A stretch of DNA of 64,000 bases from Utricularia gibba. Its lineage: Eukaryota; Streptophyta; Magnoliopsida; Lamiales; Lentibulariaceae. The notes beneath the pieces are model-generated. The model searched no databases, was not told the origin of the DNA, and saw nothing but the letters and a program-made list of their open reading frames with translations. Each line of letters starts with the position of its first letter. Within the stretch, counting starts at the first letter, position 1. Of this stretch, positions 22,814 through 35,738 are shown one piece after another. Made by a program: the position numbers and the translations under genes. The stretch spans positions 1,178,001-1,242,000 of the forward strand of contig NEEC01000004.1 of the NCBI GenBank assembly GCA_002189035.1, read 5' to 3'.

Positions 22814-25800
22814 ATGTCGAATTCAAAGTCACTGCATGAGGGGTGGATGGTTAGGTATGGACGGAGGAAGATCGGTAGATCGTTTATGCACATGAGATAC
22901 TTTGTTTTGGAGCCTAGGTTGCTGGCGTATTACAAGAAGAAGCCTCAAGAGAATGTGGTGAATATTCTTCATCATCTTGGCTTCGTTTCCTAGTTTAAAA
23001 CGATTATTTTCGTTTCAAGTGTTGGAGATTCTTGTTTATGTCATATGAATTAATGGAGACAATAGCTTCGGAGGATGTATTCCAGTTGGCAACTCTGCGC
23101 CGTTACCTTTCGTCTTTTTGCAATTGATTCCTAGTCACGTTTTATCTTCACTTCAATTGATTTCAAGGATTTGGTTGGTAAATTATGCTGTTTTTTCCTT
23201 TACCTCGAAAGGTTCCATGCAAAACTCTCCTTATAGATGGAAGCTGCCGGGTGGAAGACCGAGGGCTGAAGACGCATCATGGACATGTAAGTTGCATCTA
23301 GCATCATACTTTTATTGGTTCTGTGTGGGACACATTGTTTTGAACAAAGTGCATTCAATGTTTTTTTTTTCCCTTCAAGTCTATGATATGTATCCCTATG
23401 CATTGTTAGATATGGCGCCTCAGTTGATATTTTGATTTATGTAAATGTGCCTTACTGGCTTTATGTTAACACACGTGCTTATTTAAAAAAGATCAAGTAA
23501 ATTATGGCTGGCCGATATTTTGATAGGCTGGGTTATTACAACCTCGACTGCCTATTCCCTGGATATGACTCTGTTTGCACCTTTTGACTTCATTGTGGTA
23601 AAATATAACAATGATTAAATTATTTCTTTTTTGAAACCTTTATCTTATGGCAGATGGTGTATGTACTATCCATTTACCACAAGAAAGAGAAGAGCCATCG
23701 GATCACAGTATGTTGCTGAAATAACTGCAATAGTTCTTTTGCTTACTTCAAGATTGTGGGCAACACTATGTTGATAAGTTGCTAGTGCCCAATACCATCT
23801 TACTTCAATCACATTTCATCAGTCCATTGAATGTAGTTTATTCTATATTCTTCATCAGTGGTGCTCTGTAGAACTGTCTGTGGCCTGTTTATTTGAAATG
23901 TGTTTTTAAGCTTCTTTTCATGGCGATTTTCCTCATTCCAGATGGCTGCTTTCAACATTCAGGAGGCTCTTGTATGGAAAGAAAAAATTGAATCCATTAT
24001 TGATCAGGTTTTCAATTATTATACTTCATATCCTGTTAGTTTACATTCCTAGCATGTCTTCTTATTGCTATGTTTTCATTATTTTCATGTAACATTCAAA
24101 TACTTCTGGGATATAGCATCAAGAATCACAACCTATTAATGGGAACAAGTACATTTCCTTTGAGTATAAATCCGGTATGGATACTTGGAAGAACGATCAT
24201 GAAAGTCAGTAAGTATTGTTTGAAGCGTTCAATAAAGTTCATTTCTTTTATATATGTGTGCACAGCTATCCTTACCTATTGACGAAAAATCTGAAACATT
24301 TTTCCGTGTAAATTCATGACAATTAGTTTGAAAAAAACGATAGTTTTTAATCATCGTTTTCTGAGAGCTACTAAATTTTTTGTTCATTGTAACTGGCATT
24401 ATGTAGCCATTCTAGTGATCAATGTTGTGATTGTTGATTTTTCTGTTACATTATCTTTTCTTTCCTCTGCAGATATAGTGCTGGGGAAGATGAAGTTGAG
24501 TCTCATCAAAGTTTATCACGCAGAACTACAATTGGAAATGGTATTCCCCTTTCCTTTCCATTGTGGATTATAATTATTTCAGCCTGATTTATGTAAAAAC
24601 GCATGACAGGCCCACCAGAAATTGTTCTTGACTGGACGAAGGAAATCGATTCAGATTTAGCAAATCAGAGTACTGCAAATCATGCATTTTCGAGGAAGCA
24701 TTGGCGGCTTCTTCAATGCCAAAATGGTTAAGGATGCTCTATTTTTCAGAAATATACTAGAATTTACTGCCATAATTTATTCAACTTTTTCCTACTCCTC
24801 CTTGAGGAAACTATACTATGATTTTGATTGATTCTTCCTCTACAATATCTGGTTTAATGGCTGCTCACTCCATCATCTTTGTGATTGTATAGGTCTTCGA
24901 ATTTTCGAGGAACTTCTTGAGCTGGATCTTCTTGTAAGGGCATGTGATATTTTTCTGACACTACTACTGATTCACTTAGCCGCCTGAAATGTGTTTTATT
25001 CGCCAACTTTGTAGCCAAAGAGCTGCAGTAGAGCAATGAAAGCTGTTGGGGTTGTGGATGCTACTTGTGAAGAAGTTTTTGAGCTAGTGATGAGCATGGA
25101 TATGACACGCTGCGAGTAGATTAATTTTATTTCCCAACTCTGCGCCTGGAATTGGCCCATCCTTTTTTGTTTCTAGTAGAGATATTTGCAGCCGCTTTAC
25201 TCTTTTATGCTTGTAGGTGGGACTGCAGCTTCCAGTATGGGAGCCTGGTTGAAGAAGTAGATGGGCACACAGCTATACTGTATCACAGGCTTCAACTTGA
25301 TTGGTTGCCTATGTAATTTGCCCTCTAATCTTATTTATTTTGATTTTTCAATATTTTATGCTTTGCAGTGATATTTCTAGAGCAGTTCAGATTATCAATG
25401 AATTTGCCTTTCTTTTGATTCCATGCTTACCTGAGAGGCATTTCATTATTATACCAAAGTTTTATTATCTAGTTTTTTCTGGTGCAAGTGCCAAATATTC
25501 CAGACGTTGCTATAGCTGTAGATTTATTAGCAGTGTTCTTTTCCTGGCTTGCTCAAATAATTTTCTTGTTCTTTTAGCCTTGTTTTATATGAGTCCTTCA
25601 ATATGAAGCATGTAAGTGTTTCTGACTCTGTTCAATCACAATGGAACTTTAGTGTTAACTAAAAAATTAAAAAAAAGTTAAGAGAATTGTGCATACTTAA
25701 TGATGTCTATTGCATGATGTTGCTCATGTTATTTAAGGAAATGATACATTGATTTGAAGACTGCAGGATTGTATGGCCTCGTGATTTATGCTATGTACGT

Positions 25801-28441
25801 TACTGGCGCCGGAATGATGATGGGAGTTATGGTAAAGAAAATTAAGCCCATCTTATTCATAGAAGACATCATGATAGCCATATTATTCGAGTACGAACTC
25901 ACAACTTTTTTCCTATATTATTATGCAGTTGTACTATTCCGTTCCAGGGAGCATGAAGATTGTGGTCCTCAGCCTGGATTTGTCCGAGCTCATATTGAAA
26001 GTAAATCAACTCAGTTTTGATATTTTGTTGCCTAAGTAGTTCCTTGATTTATTTTTCCTCTGCACTGCATTCCATGATTCCTGGCCATGCTGAAGTCTCA
26101 TCCATGACACGCTGCAGGTGGAGGGTTCAACATTTCACCTCTAAGACCATGTAATGGCAAACCAAGAACACAGGTTCAACATCTTATGCAGATCGATTTG
26201 AAGGGTTGGGGAGTTTGCTATTTCCCATTATATCAGCAACACTGCCTCTTAAAGATGTTAAATTGTGTTGCTGGTTAGTTTTTTTTACTACGCTCTTTGA
26301 ATTTTATTTCTTTTTTAGATAACCGAATTTACTTCTGATTTCATATAGTACGTAGGTGTTACATTTTGTCTATGGTGACGTTGTGATTAGGAATGCAAAT
26401 TTGAAATTAAATATGGGAGTTAAGAGTTCTCGTGTTTCATGCAACGCTCATAGGAATCAGTGATTTAAAAAAACAGGCTATGATATTTCATTTTCCTTGT
26501 TCATTTTGTCTGTTGGTGTGTGTAACTGTCTGGCAGGGCGAATGTTTTTGTTCTTCTATCAGTCGTAGTATTTTCTGTGTTTTTTTCCTCAGGATTGAGA
26601 GAATATGTTTCTCAAACTGATGAAAGGACGCCAGCTCCAAGGATTCCCGTGATGGTCAATATGGCATCAAATTCTAGATCATCAAAAAGGAATCAGAAGC
26701 TCGCTTCATCTGCTTCTCATCGGCCCAGCCATTCACTGGATCAAACTCATTCAGCAAATAAAAATGCCGTAATGATGGATGAAGATTCTGATGAAGATGA
26801 AGATATTCAGGCTGTTGATCAAGAGGTATCTTTTCTGGTTTAAAGCCATATCTGCTGGATATTCATTTTATGCCTTCTTATCTGCAGGACATGCAGTCAG
26901 CCGTTGAGATTGAGGAAAAACTGCATGGTAGGTGATGTAATTGGCCTTTCACATAATACTTCAATAATTTGTGCAGCTCAAATTTTATTTTATTTTTCTT
27001 CAAACTTGAAGCTCTTGATGAAGAATCTGAAGAAAAAATTGATTTTTCCCTGTTCTCGGGCAATCTTCGCCGAGATGATAATGAAACGGCTCGCAACTGC
27101 TGGACATTATCTGATGGAAATAACTTTAGAGTGCGCAGCAAGAGATTCTGTTTCGACAAATCAAAGGTAACATTAGATATTCTATCTGAGAGTACGTATG
27201 TGGCTTATGGTTTCTCAATTCATTTCGCACATTGTTCCATTACATCATCCAAGATTCCAGCTGGAAAACATCTTATGGATCTTGTTGCTGTTGACTGGTT
27301 CAAAAACACAAAAAGAATGGATCATGTTGCAAGGCACCAAGGTTGTGCAGCACAAGTAAGCTCCTCATGGTCTCTCTGGATAATCTATTCTCTTGCTTTG
27401 TCAAAAAACGTTTTAGAAATCATGGGTTTGTTGGAGATACTGTAATTTTGGTGGCATTAGATTTGCCCCAACAATTGTTCGGTTTTCTGTTTCAGGTTGC
27501 ATCAGACAAGGGGCTCTTCACAATTATTTTTAATGTTCAAGTAAGTCAATTTAATGGCGGACTTTCATTCATTTCAAAATTTCTGTTTTTTTTTTTTTTT
27601 GTGAGATTCATTAGTGGTCAATCTTGTAGGTGCCTGGTTCAACGCATTACAGCATGGTGTTCTATTTTGTATGCCGGAAGTTATTACCAGGATCTCTCTT
27701 GCAGCGGTTTGTAGATGGGGATGATGAGTTCCGCAACAGTAGACTGAAGCTTATTCCGTCAGTGCCTAAGGTGATTAAACTATCTGGCATTCTAAGTTGA
27801 TGTACTCGTCAAATCTCGGTCTCCTTTTTATGTCATATCCGGGCGGGGCGTTTCCCACTTTCTCAGGGGTCTTGGATCGTCCGTCAGAGTGTTGGAAGCA
27901 CACCATGTTTGCTTGGTAAAGCAGTTGACTGCAACTATATCCGAGGACCCAATTACTTGGAAGTAGGAACTTTATGAACTGTAACAATATTTTTTCCCTA
28001 CGAAGAATCCCTAAAGCTAGCTTTTGTGCAGGTTGATGTTGACATTGGTTCCTCCACTGTTGCAAACGGAGTCCTGGGACTCGTCATCGGAGTCATGACT
28101 ACGCTTGTTGTTGACATGGCTTTTCTCGTACAGGTGATACCCCACATCCATCTGCTTAATCTAAAAGTTTGGGACCTCAAAGAGGGTCATGTATTACAAC
28201 TCCATCCTCTTAGAGTTTCAAGAAACATAAGAAAATGTGGAGAGGCTGTGTACTCACATGGGTGTGCTTTCATTTCTGTTTGTTATGATTCAAATGATAA
28301 GCATGGGATGTTACTCAGGCGAACACCACAGACGAACTGCCAGAGAGGCTGATAGGTGCAGTCAGGGTTTCTCATGTAGAGCTGAAATCAGCCATCACTC
28401 CAGCTCTGGATTCAGATACTTCAGACACCACCAACTCCTGA
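22814..28441 (+). CDS. EDR2-like protein: PH, START and DUF1336 domains
   Basis: Homologue of ENHANCED DISEASE RESISTANCE 2, a lipid-binding negative regulator of pathogen-induced cell death. Twenty-two exons: 22814-22957, 23212-23286, 23654-23707, 23942-24007, 24117-24208, 24473-24540, 24610-24726, 24893-24933, 25015-25115, 25217-25312, 25767-25831, 25929-26000, 26118-26273, 26593-26825, 26888-26927, 27012-27166, 27254-27355, 27496-27540, 27630-27770, 27867-27962, 28032-28133, 28319-28441. They sum to 2184 nt, giving 727 residues in one unbroken frame. The PH domain (about 8-115) opens with EGWMVRYGRRKIGRSF. The START domain (about 165-385) has VLDWTKEID, KHWRLLQCQNGLRIFEELLE and WPRDLCYVRYWRRNDDGSY. 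A linker has an acidic stretch (MDEDSDEDEDIQ). DUF1336 (about 480-705) has ARNCWTLSDGNNF, IPAGKHLMDLVAVDWFK and DVDIGSSTVANGVLGLVIG. All borders are GT..AG and all phases agree. Confidence 0.95.
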
Positions 28442-28921
28442 GGCAAGAGGGGTACAGAACCAGGCCATTGAAGGCTGATTCTAAAGTGTATATGTTGTAT
28501 GTGCACCGAGACCATGTACACAGGAATGCTGCATTCGTTCAGCTTCAGATTTGAGGGTTGAATTTAGTGAAACATGTGGAAGGAGTGGCTTGTTTCACTA
28601 AATTCATTAGTTGCAATGAACAGATGCCCGGAGAGCATATCCCCTTAAAGATGAAGTTCCTTATTTTCTTAGTACAAAGCACACGGTTTTCCCAATTTCA
28701 GAGAATGCACAGGCGCATCTCTAAAGATTCGTCATTTTAACAAAATATCCAATACATACATAGTAGAGAAAGGTACAAACACCTCACGATTTACGCCAGG
28801 GGATGAACGAGAATACACAGAATTCCATTTCATGCATACTCCAGCTTAACTGTTTTAGAGAGTAACTGATCACTCAAGAGATGAATGAAATCAGTGAAAA
28901 AGAAGAAGCAGCTGTGTTTTT
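28442..28921. other. Convergent 3' ends of EDR2-like and PMK genes
   Basis: Only about 480 bp separates the two stop codons, so the two 3' UTRs likely abut or overlap. No other feature seen. Confidence 0.5.
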
Positions 28922-31299
28922 CTACGTGATGTGAATCTGAGAAACACCACTGGTGATTTCTGCAGCTCGTGGATCATTGCTTTCGAGACGAATACCAGAA
29001 GGGTCTTCTTCGACCAGCAAGGGAAGAACATTGAGTGAACTCCAAAGAGTAATGACTTGACTTCTAGCACTGCCCAGTGTGATAGCAAAAACTGCATCAA
29101 AACCACCAGCACCAGGAACCCCAGCGAAGACTACGCCTTCACAATTCATTGTAGCATCTAATAGCCGTGTTTGTGACTCTGGTTCAATCTTTTCATGCAC
29201 ATAAGAAATGGGTGAGCTTGAAGCATCCAAAAAGGAAATGCAAAGAATCCCAATGGGAGAAGAGGGAAGAAGAGCCTACGGGAACGCCTGCTGCTTCACC
29301 CATCTTCCGCATATTAGACCTGATCTGAAGCATGGCTTCTCTAGCACCTAATAGCTCCCTAGCAACTTCTTTTGTGTATGGCTCGGCAGCAAACAACCAC
29401 TACACAACATAAGTATGAAACGGCTTCAAATCCTCCGAAGAGGGTATAACATAAACAGGGAAGAAAGGATAAATTACTACCTGTTCATTAGTTAACTTCG
29501 AGCAGTGATCGATGGAACTTTTATAGGAATTATAGTTCTTTTCAGCCAATTCCTTTAGGGTGAGAAGATGCATCTCAAGCAAAGAATTTGCTTCAGCTAA
29601 CTTTGTCCAAGTTTCAGCTGAGTTATAAGGATCAGCCTTCTGCCACTTCTTGACAGCACCAACCATGGATGGGGTTGATGATCCACCAGTCCCTGGTTCC
29701 CCTAATACCTAACCACAAACAAGAGCATTTAAGCATCTAAAATGAGAAGGCAATCTATCGCACGTGTTCAACAGAACTTACCAAAGTCATCAGTGGTGGC
29801 AAAGAGAAACTAATCTTTTCATGATTCCACTTAGCCCTTAAGGCATCAGTAATAGCATCTTCAATCAGTATCCCTTGAACAGCACCCTGCAAACAATAGC
29901 AAGTATCAAGAGGAGAGATCATGCTACAGAGGCCGAGACAGATTGCGTCAGAAAATAGATTACTCATGCAAGCTAATTACTGAGTATTGAATCTAATTCA
30001 CCCTTCAGCAGCTAACAGAAAAATTTTAGCAGAATGTGAGAGCAATACCATAACAGGAGAAAGCAGCTCGGGGGAAAATCTAATATAGCGTTGACTGCCA
30101 TAAACAGCAGAACTAACATCAAATCCGCTGCCAATTTTACCCTGTGCTATGCAATGTGCTGTTTGAGAAATGATATGAACGATATCCCGGTTGTGACAAC
30201 CATTATCCCCGTGAAGATGATTATTCTGCAATGAAGGAAGTTGGACTACTCCAAAATAACAAAGCAGAGCACCCACAACAGCAGTTGTCATAGCTGCTGA
30301 TGAACCCAAACCAGTTTTGGCAACCTCAGGTTTGTAATCCTGATTGCCAGCTCCTTCAGCATTGAAGGTGATGGAGGAAAAAGGCGGCAGAGAAGCCAGT
30401 GAATCTGGAGTTAAAGGTAGCCCACGTGATTCAATCTGTACACAAGTACCCTTACCCTTAATGTCATATCAACTAAGAAACTTCTAAGCATATGAATACC
30501 GTAGGTGTTGAAATTTACCTGCTTCCTGTATGAATAAAACTCATTGCAGCCAAATACAGTGATTTCAAGACCTGCATCACCAACCTAAAATAGAAAGTTA
30601 GATTCTGAATTTCAGTTCTCTTGAACAGCAAGAGTAAAACACATAACAAGATGTGACCTTGCAAAAGAAGTTTTTGCAACTCTTCCTTCTTGCCATCGTC
30701 AAAAATAGAGCGTGCTGCTGCTATAGAGTATTGCAACGCATATTCCACAAACGAATTCCTGGTATCACTGTGTTGACAAAGTTACAAAAATTAGATTTTG
30801 AATTTCACATTCCAAGCTCAGACATGATATCCAACACATTTTATATTCAACCAGATGGCTAATACTCACCTTGAAACCACACAATGAAGCAGCAAATGTT
30901 TCAGAGACAATTTGTACGTAACTTCTCTCCCCATCTGAGGAGACTTCAATTTTACATCTGTCCATGCCTACATCAAAACTTACCAACAGAAATCAGAAAG
31001 AGGATCAACTACTCAAACGCTACGCAGATGCGAATAAACAGCATGACATAAATTTCAGCTTACCCATGCCCAACTCTCAGGCTTAATCTCTTCATAAAGA
31101 GGTTTTACAACAGCATAGAACCTTGCATTAGTACTCAATACAATTCCAGCATTAGGCCTTTCCAGGATTAGGTATCCACCAGTAATCAAAACTTTTCCAG
31201 GAGCAGAAGCAACGCTGTAGTTCATCAAAAAGAACTTGAGCAAAAGAAAAACGGTGAATTCAACAATACCCAATAAAAAAGAAAGACCCACATGGTCAT
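28922..31299 (-). CDS. PMK: Phosphomevalonate kinase
   Basis: Phosphorylates mevalonate 5-phosphate to the diphosphate in the cytosolic/peroxisomal isoprenoid (mevalonate) pathway. Ten coding exons: 31299-31292, 31214-31064, 30967-30870, 30767-30658, 30571-30519, 30435-30049, 29886-29782, 29708-29481, 29399-29280 and 29188-28922, together 508 residues in one frame. The first coding exon is only 8 nt (ATG ACC AT), joined to VASAPGKVLITGG; this start matches the family better than the open-frame methionine reached by reading through the intron. GHMP kinase motifs visible are the glycine-rich ATP loop KTGLGSSAAMTTAVV (about residues 180-194), AQGKIGSGFDVSSAVYGS, EPGTGGSSTPSMV and the C-terminal AGVPGAGGFDAVFA. 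No C-terminal SKL-type signal is present (it ends QIHIT). Confidence 0.95.
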
Positions 31300-32366
31300 T
31301 CCTTCACAATTCTTAGCTTCGATCCTTCACTCCTTGTCTCAGTTCTGCCAGTGATCAGATCAAATTTTTTGGCAACGTCTGCGTGACAACCAGTAGAAAA
31401 CCTGGACAAGTAAGAAGAAACCAACCAAATGCAACAATTGTGCACGACCCCTATTGCAATGTACAGCAGTCCAATATTGACCGACCCAACAAACTTACGC
31501 TGCCGGTCCTTGTTCGCCAAAGACCACACTTTTTTTTTCTTTTCCCCTGGAAAAGCTATCACACTGCAGATTTCAACGATGAGATCCACTGACGTAGCTC
31601 TTCAATTACCGACTTTTCAAGTCAAAGTTTCAACCTAATTGGAACCGATTCTAAATTTCAGGAGATGTATAACGACAACAGGAACTGTGCGTCTTAAGGA
31701 ATGGCATCCCGGAATCTCACCGCTGATCGCGTAGGTTAGAAATGCGGCCGGCGACCGCCGTGTCTTTTAATTATTATTATTTTCATCTTGAAAAACATAT
31801 ACTGATTCCATTTTAAGTTATTTCAATTTTTGAATTAAATTATTTTAATTCATAAAAATAGATATTGATCCAATCAAACTTATATTTTTATTAATCAACA
31901 TTTATATTACTTTTTTGTTATTACAAATAAAAAAATATTTTTCATTCAACAAAAAATTCTAATATTAAAAAGAATAGTTATGGAAACATGTTAATGTAAA
32001 AAAAATAGTTTTACATTATTACTGATAAAAAAAATGTTTATAACTAGATATATTAAAATATTTCGTCTTTAAAAAATTTACTAATAAAAAAACTTGATCA
32101 TAGGCTAAAATACGGATTAATTAGTTAAACTCATGGATTAACTTATTAATTTAAAACACGTTGTAGACTATTGGGACAAACAAAATCGATTAACCGGTTT
32201 GAGAGTGGCATTCAAATTTCCACAGCTGATCCCAATATGCTGTAGAGTTTAAATAGTAAGATGGAAGACACCTAAATGCAAAACTTCTACTGCTAATCCC
32301 AGATGCAGCACTGTTGATCCAGCTGATCAACAGCATCTACTCCAGCTCAAAACTACAGTGGAAGAG
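31300..32366. other. PMK leader exons and AT-rich spacer
   Basis: On the minus strand the PMK leader probably contains an exon 31401-31300 and an earlier exon ending at 31499, separated by a 97-nt GT..AG intron. An upstream reading frame in the spliced leader ends with a TGA overlapping the PMK ATG as ATGA. 31780-32160 is AT-rich spacer. 32160-32366 is probably the 3' UTR of the SUN gene. Confidence 0.4.
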
Positions 32367-34522
32367 CTAACCATAGAGCAGTGGAATGAGCATGGTTGAA
32401 ACACAGAAGATGAGAAGCAGTGTCCACCCTTTATTTCGTGGGGAAATCGACCAATATCTCGCTATTCTTTCCATGATTATATTGAGAATGGCGATGCATA
32501 TGAAGAGAAAACAGACCATCAGAATAGCAAGCTCTTTATTTTCCAAGCTCTCATGCTCCTGGGAGACCTTTTTGACCTCTGATCTGCAAAAAGATGGAAT
32601 GTTTTGAGCTCTGTAGTGTAGGCTGTGGTTTTCATTGAGCAAGAGGGAAGGGATGGTATGTGCAAGAACCTCAATATGCTGTTTTGGGAGACCAAGAGTT
32701 CAATTTTGGAGGACGTGGAGCTTCTCCATGACTCCAGCTCGAAAACGCCTTTTTCCTGGAAGAAGGGATGATAGTATTGAATAAAAACGGAATGTAATTA
32801 GCAGCAGGAAATGCTGAGATTGTATGAGTACCATCATTTCCTTCCATTCCAAGAGATTCTTCATTTCTAGTTTACTTTTTTCCAAAAGGCCTGAAAGTTT
32901 TGTTAGCTCCTTGCTGAGCTCAGGCAGGAAATCCCCCCCTCGTTGGTTGAGTTCTTTGATGTACTCCTCCAGCATGGCTAGATTCAGCTCAAGGGATCTA
33001 ACCTTCTGCAACACTACTTTCAAAGCTGCATCAGCATGCAATCTGTTATTTGAATGTTGCTTTGACTTCACCACAGGCTCAGCGGAAGTTTTCACTGGCA
33101 CACTTTTTTTCAGAACATCTGAACTGGGTTTGTGGCCTTCATCAACACTTTTCATGCTTTTAACCTCAGGTTCAGCAGTTTTTTCAGAAACAGGAGTTTC
33201 CCCTGGGCCCTTGAGATTCTTTTCAGGTAATGTCAACGGCTTTTCAGTTGCATTAAGATTTGCCAGCCCCTTGGCAGAAGAGTCCCCAGAAGTATCGATA
33301 AGATCCTCAAGCATCTGTTCTACAGCATCAACTCCATACACTTCTACAACACTTATTGTGCAATAGAATTCAGAACCATAATGACTCATAAGATTCACTT
33401 TCAAGTATCGAACCCATTTGGGTTCCGGGAGCTTAAAACATTGTGTTTGCTTAACATTTGCAGCTACAAATGTTCCCAATGTATTCCAAGTATCGGTTGT
33501 GTAATCCAAGCTCCCCAACAACTCGAAATCCTTGAAATTCGATGAATGATGTTCAAAATTTGCTATTCTGACAACATCAACCAGAGTTTCATCAGCAAGC
33601 TCAATTATAAAAAACTTCCCTGCAGCAGAGCATGGGTTCCTAAGATATTTATCATGGTCCTTACCAAGGATATTATCTGATCCCCTTGCCTCCTTATTGT
33701 GAGCCACTACCTTAGCACCCTTTGACGCGGCAGCATAATTGTAAGGTGTTCCATCTGGCTCCAGCCGGTGGCTGATATTTACTATAGGGCGAGAGGAACC
33801 ATCTTTATCTTGGCTAGAGATGTGCTTAAATTCATCAAGATTGGGATAATTCAACGGAATCCCTCCATCCAGCCACATCTCAGGTTTACCTTCACTCTCT
33901 TGCTCATCTTGTTGTATGCCACACATAATGGGGTCATACCCTAACATAATGGACACCAGGTCCTCTAATCCACAAGTTCCTGAGCTGAAGGCTTCTGATT
34001 CATGAAAATCAGAATAGTTATCAAGCCGGGGCACCCTTATCTCCATTTCCCCTCCCTTCAAGTTATCCTGGAAACCATTTTCCCTAACACAGGTGGTGTA
34101 ATTATCGGAATTCTTATCATGTGGGTCAATCTGTGAGCTTCCATTGTAGCCAAAAAAGTCCCCTGTGAAAACAGAAGTGATAAGAATCTTCAAATATTAT
34201 CACACAAATTAGAGGCTTTTGTAGATACAAGTATGAAACAAAGCAAAGAAGAAAATCCCATCTTTCCGGAGCCAATACCCAGTTCCCCATGCGAATCAAG
34301 CAACAGGAAATTGAAAGAGCAAATGCAATTAAGGATCACCGCCATACATTCATTTCCCCGTGTGACACCAAATTTGGCATGAAACAAGGTAGCAGCACAC
34401 CAAAAGGAGAAGAAAAGGTGAATGGAAATGTTGCTTAAGCTTCTCCCGGCAGCTTTGTGGTCCATGCTGGGATTCATGATACCGTTGCACAATCCGGGTT
34501 CAACCTTGAGCCGCTTCTTCAT
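32367..34522 (-). CDS. Mid-SUN domain protein (SUN3/SUN4 type)
   Basis: Plant mid-SUN protein of the ER and nuclear envelope, part of the family that links nuclear membrane and cytoskeleton. Exons: 34522-34348, 34162-32832, 32755-32670 and 32583-32367, total 602 residues. I use ATG 34522; the open frame extends upstream only via TTG. An N-terminal membrane helix lies near residues 28-46 ([15 protein letters not shown]). After an acidic spacer comes the central SUN domain, about 170-320 ([74 protein letters not shown]). A Lys/Pro/Ser-rich linker is followed by a coiled coil ([22 protein letters not shown]). The last exon encodes two C-terminal transmembrane helices, the hallmark that separates mid-SUN from C-terminal SUN proteins. 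Confidence 0.93.
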
Positions 34523-35253
34523 GATAGCATTCCTGTGTCGGGTTACTCTCCACTCCACCAAAAATGATAAAACCCAGAACTGCGGAAAGTGAATTCCCGT
34601 TGAAAATCAACAAAAAAAGGATAACATGATGCCCCCTTCCTCGTTTTCCTATTTTCTGAGTTTTCGCAGTTTCCTGAGAAACAGGCGAACAGCAGCATAC
34701 TTTCGCCTTGTTATTTGGCGCAACACATGACGCGTGCACCACACGCTCGCACCCGTTTCTTGTTTTCCGTTGGGCAATTAAACCTGAACATGCTGCAATG
34801 CAACACACATTTTTGTTATTTTCAAATAAATAAAATTCCTTGTAAAATGTAACACATATTTATTATGCTCTTATTTTATTATTATAAATTATGAATATAA
34901 TATGGTATAATATAATGGATTTAGGGTTCTATGATGAGGTATCAAATGCATCATACTCTATAGATTTTCAATGAATGATGGTCCAGTAGGGATTTGGACG
35001 ATGATGTCATTAATTTATCATACATACATTATAGATTTTGAATGGGGATGCCCTGGACTATATATAATATTGGTGATTGCACGTGGTAGGCAATGCAATG
35101 AAATTCATGGTTCAAATTAAATGTAAAGGGAAAATGATAATTTTACGATTAAAATTATATACAAATTAAACCTACTTCTTTTTAATTTTTCAAAAAAATA
35201 GGACCGCTTGAGATTGTGAGGTCAAAAAGCAAGGATTGCAAAGGAAAGGTAGA
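34523..35253. other. SUN gene upstream region and AT-rich spacer
   Basis: Promoter and leader of the mid-SUN gene to about 34800, then AT-rich intergenic DNA up to the tRNA gene. No ORF recognised. Confidence 0.5.
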
Positions 35254-35326
35254 TGGAGGTGCGGGGAATCGAACCCCGTGCCTCTCGCATGCGAAGCGAG
35301 CGCTCTACCATATGAGCTACACCCCC
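35254..35326 (-). tRNA. tRNA-Ala (anticodon CGC)
   Basis: A 73-nt cloverleaf on the minus strand. The acceptor stem GGGGGTG pairs with CACCTCC and has a G3-U70 wobble pair, the alanine identity element, plus discriminator A. The D arm is TAGCTCATATGGTAGAGC, the anticodon stem CTCGC/GCGAG encloses loop TTCGCAT (anticodon CGC), and the T arm is GGGGTTCGATTCCCC. There is no intron and no encoded CCA, as expected for a nuclear tRNA gene. Confidence 0.97.
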
Positions 35327-35459
35327 AAGCATTGATTAACATTTAGTATCTCAGATATTTAAATGTCTCTTTTATTTGTCCCAAAAACATGCCAGTATTT
35401 TCATAGAAGTGCATTGGATCAAGAAATAGTTGTGGTTTAACTCACAGGGGTTGATGTTT

Positions 35460-35738
35460 CTTTCAAGATAGGGGAACCCCTATTCAATAGGGTCAGGACT
35501 TGTTTTCCATCGAAACTTTTCGAGTGGGAGTGTTTTTGAAAGATCTGGATATCTTAGTGTTTTGGACTATGTGGCAATTGTCCGAGGCGATAAGGGTATG
35601 GAGTTAGCTGGGCAGGCAGCTCCGTCGGTGGGTGAAGTGGCAGCTGCTGCAGCCGCTTCATATTTTCCTGTGGCAGCAGTTCAGCACTTGATTGATTATG
35701 TGCACTTCTATGCAGGACTCAATTGGTGGGTTCATTGA
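35460..35738 (+). pseudogene. OXA1-like insertase fragment (N-terminal part)
   Basis: An open stretch reads FERSGYLSVLDYVAIVRGDK, then QAAPSVGEVAAAAAASYFPV, AAVQHLIDYVHFYAGLNWW, and stops at once. The second half matches the segment just before the first transmembrane helix of plant mitochondrial OXA1 (Ala-rich 'EVAxAAADS-PVAALQ-ID-VH-FTGLNWW'). The frame ends where an exon border is normally found. None of the five OXA1 membrane helices follows recognisably, though a Pro/Lys-rich ORF at 35990-36180 could be a degraded C-terminal exon. I read this as a truncated gene copy. Confidence 0.6.

Noticed and set aside
31055-31291. PMK start at the in-frame ATG near 31222 with a hydrophobic N-terminus
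   Set aside because: The hydrophobic part is an intron; splicing to the 8-nt exon at 31299-31292 gives the family N-terminus.
31296-31589. Possible small protein ending KKFDLITGRTETRSEGSKLR just before PMK
   Set aside because: After splicing, this stretch is best explained as PMK leader exons; its stop overlaps the PMK ATG and no independent start is visible.
32824-33366. 180-codon + strand ORF rich in Ser and Phe
   Set aside because: Exact antisense of the SUN protein linker and coiled coil.
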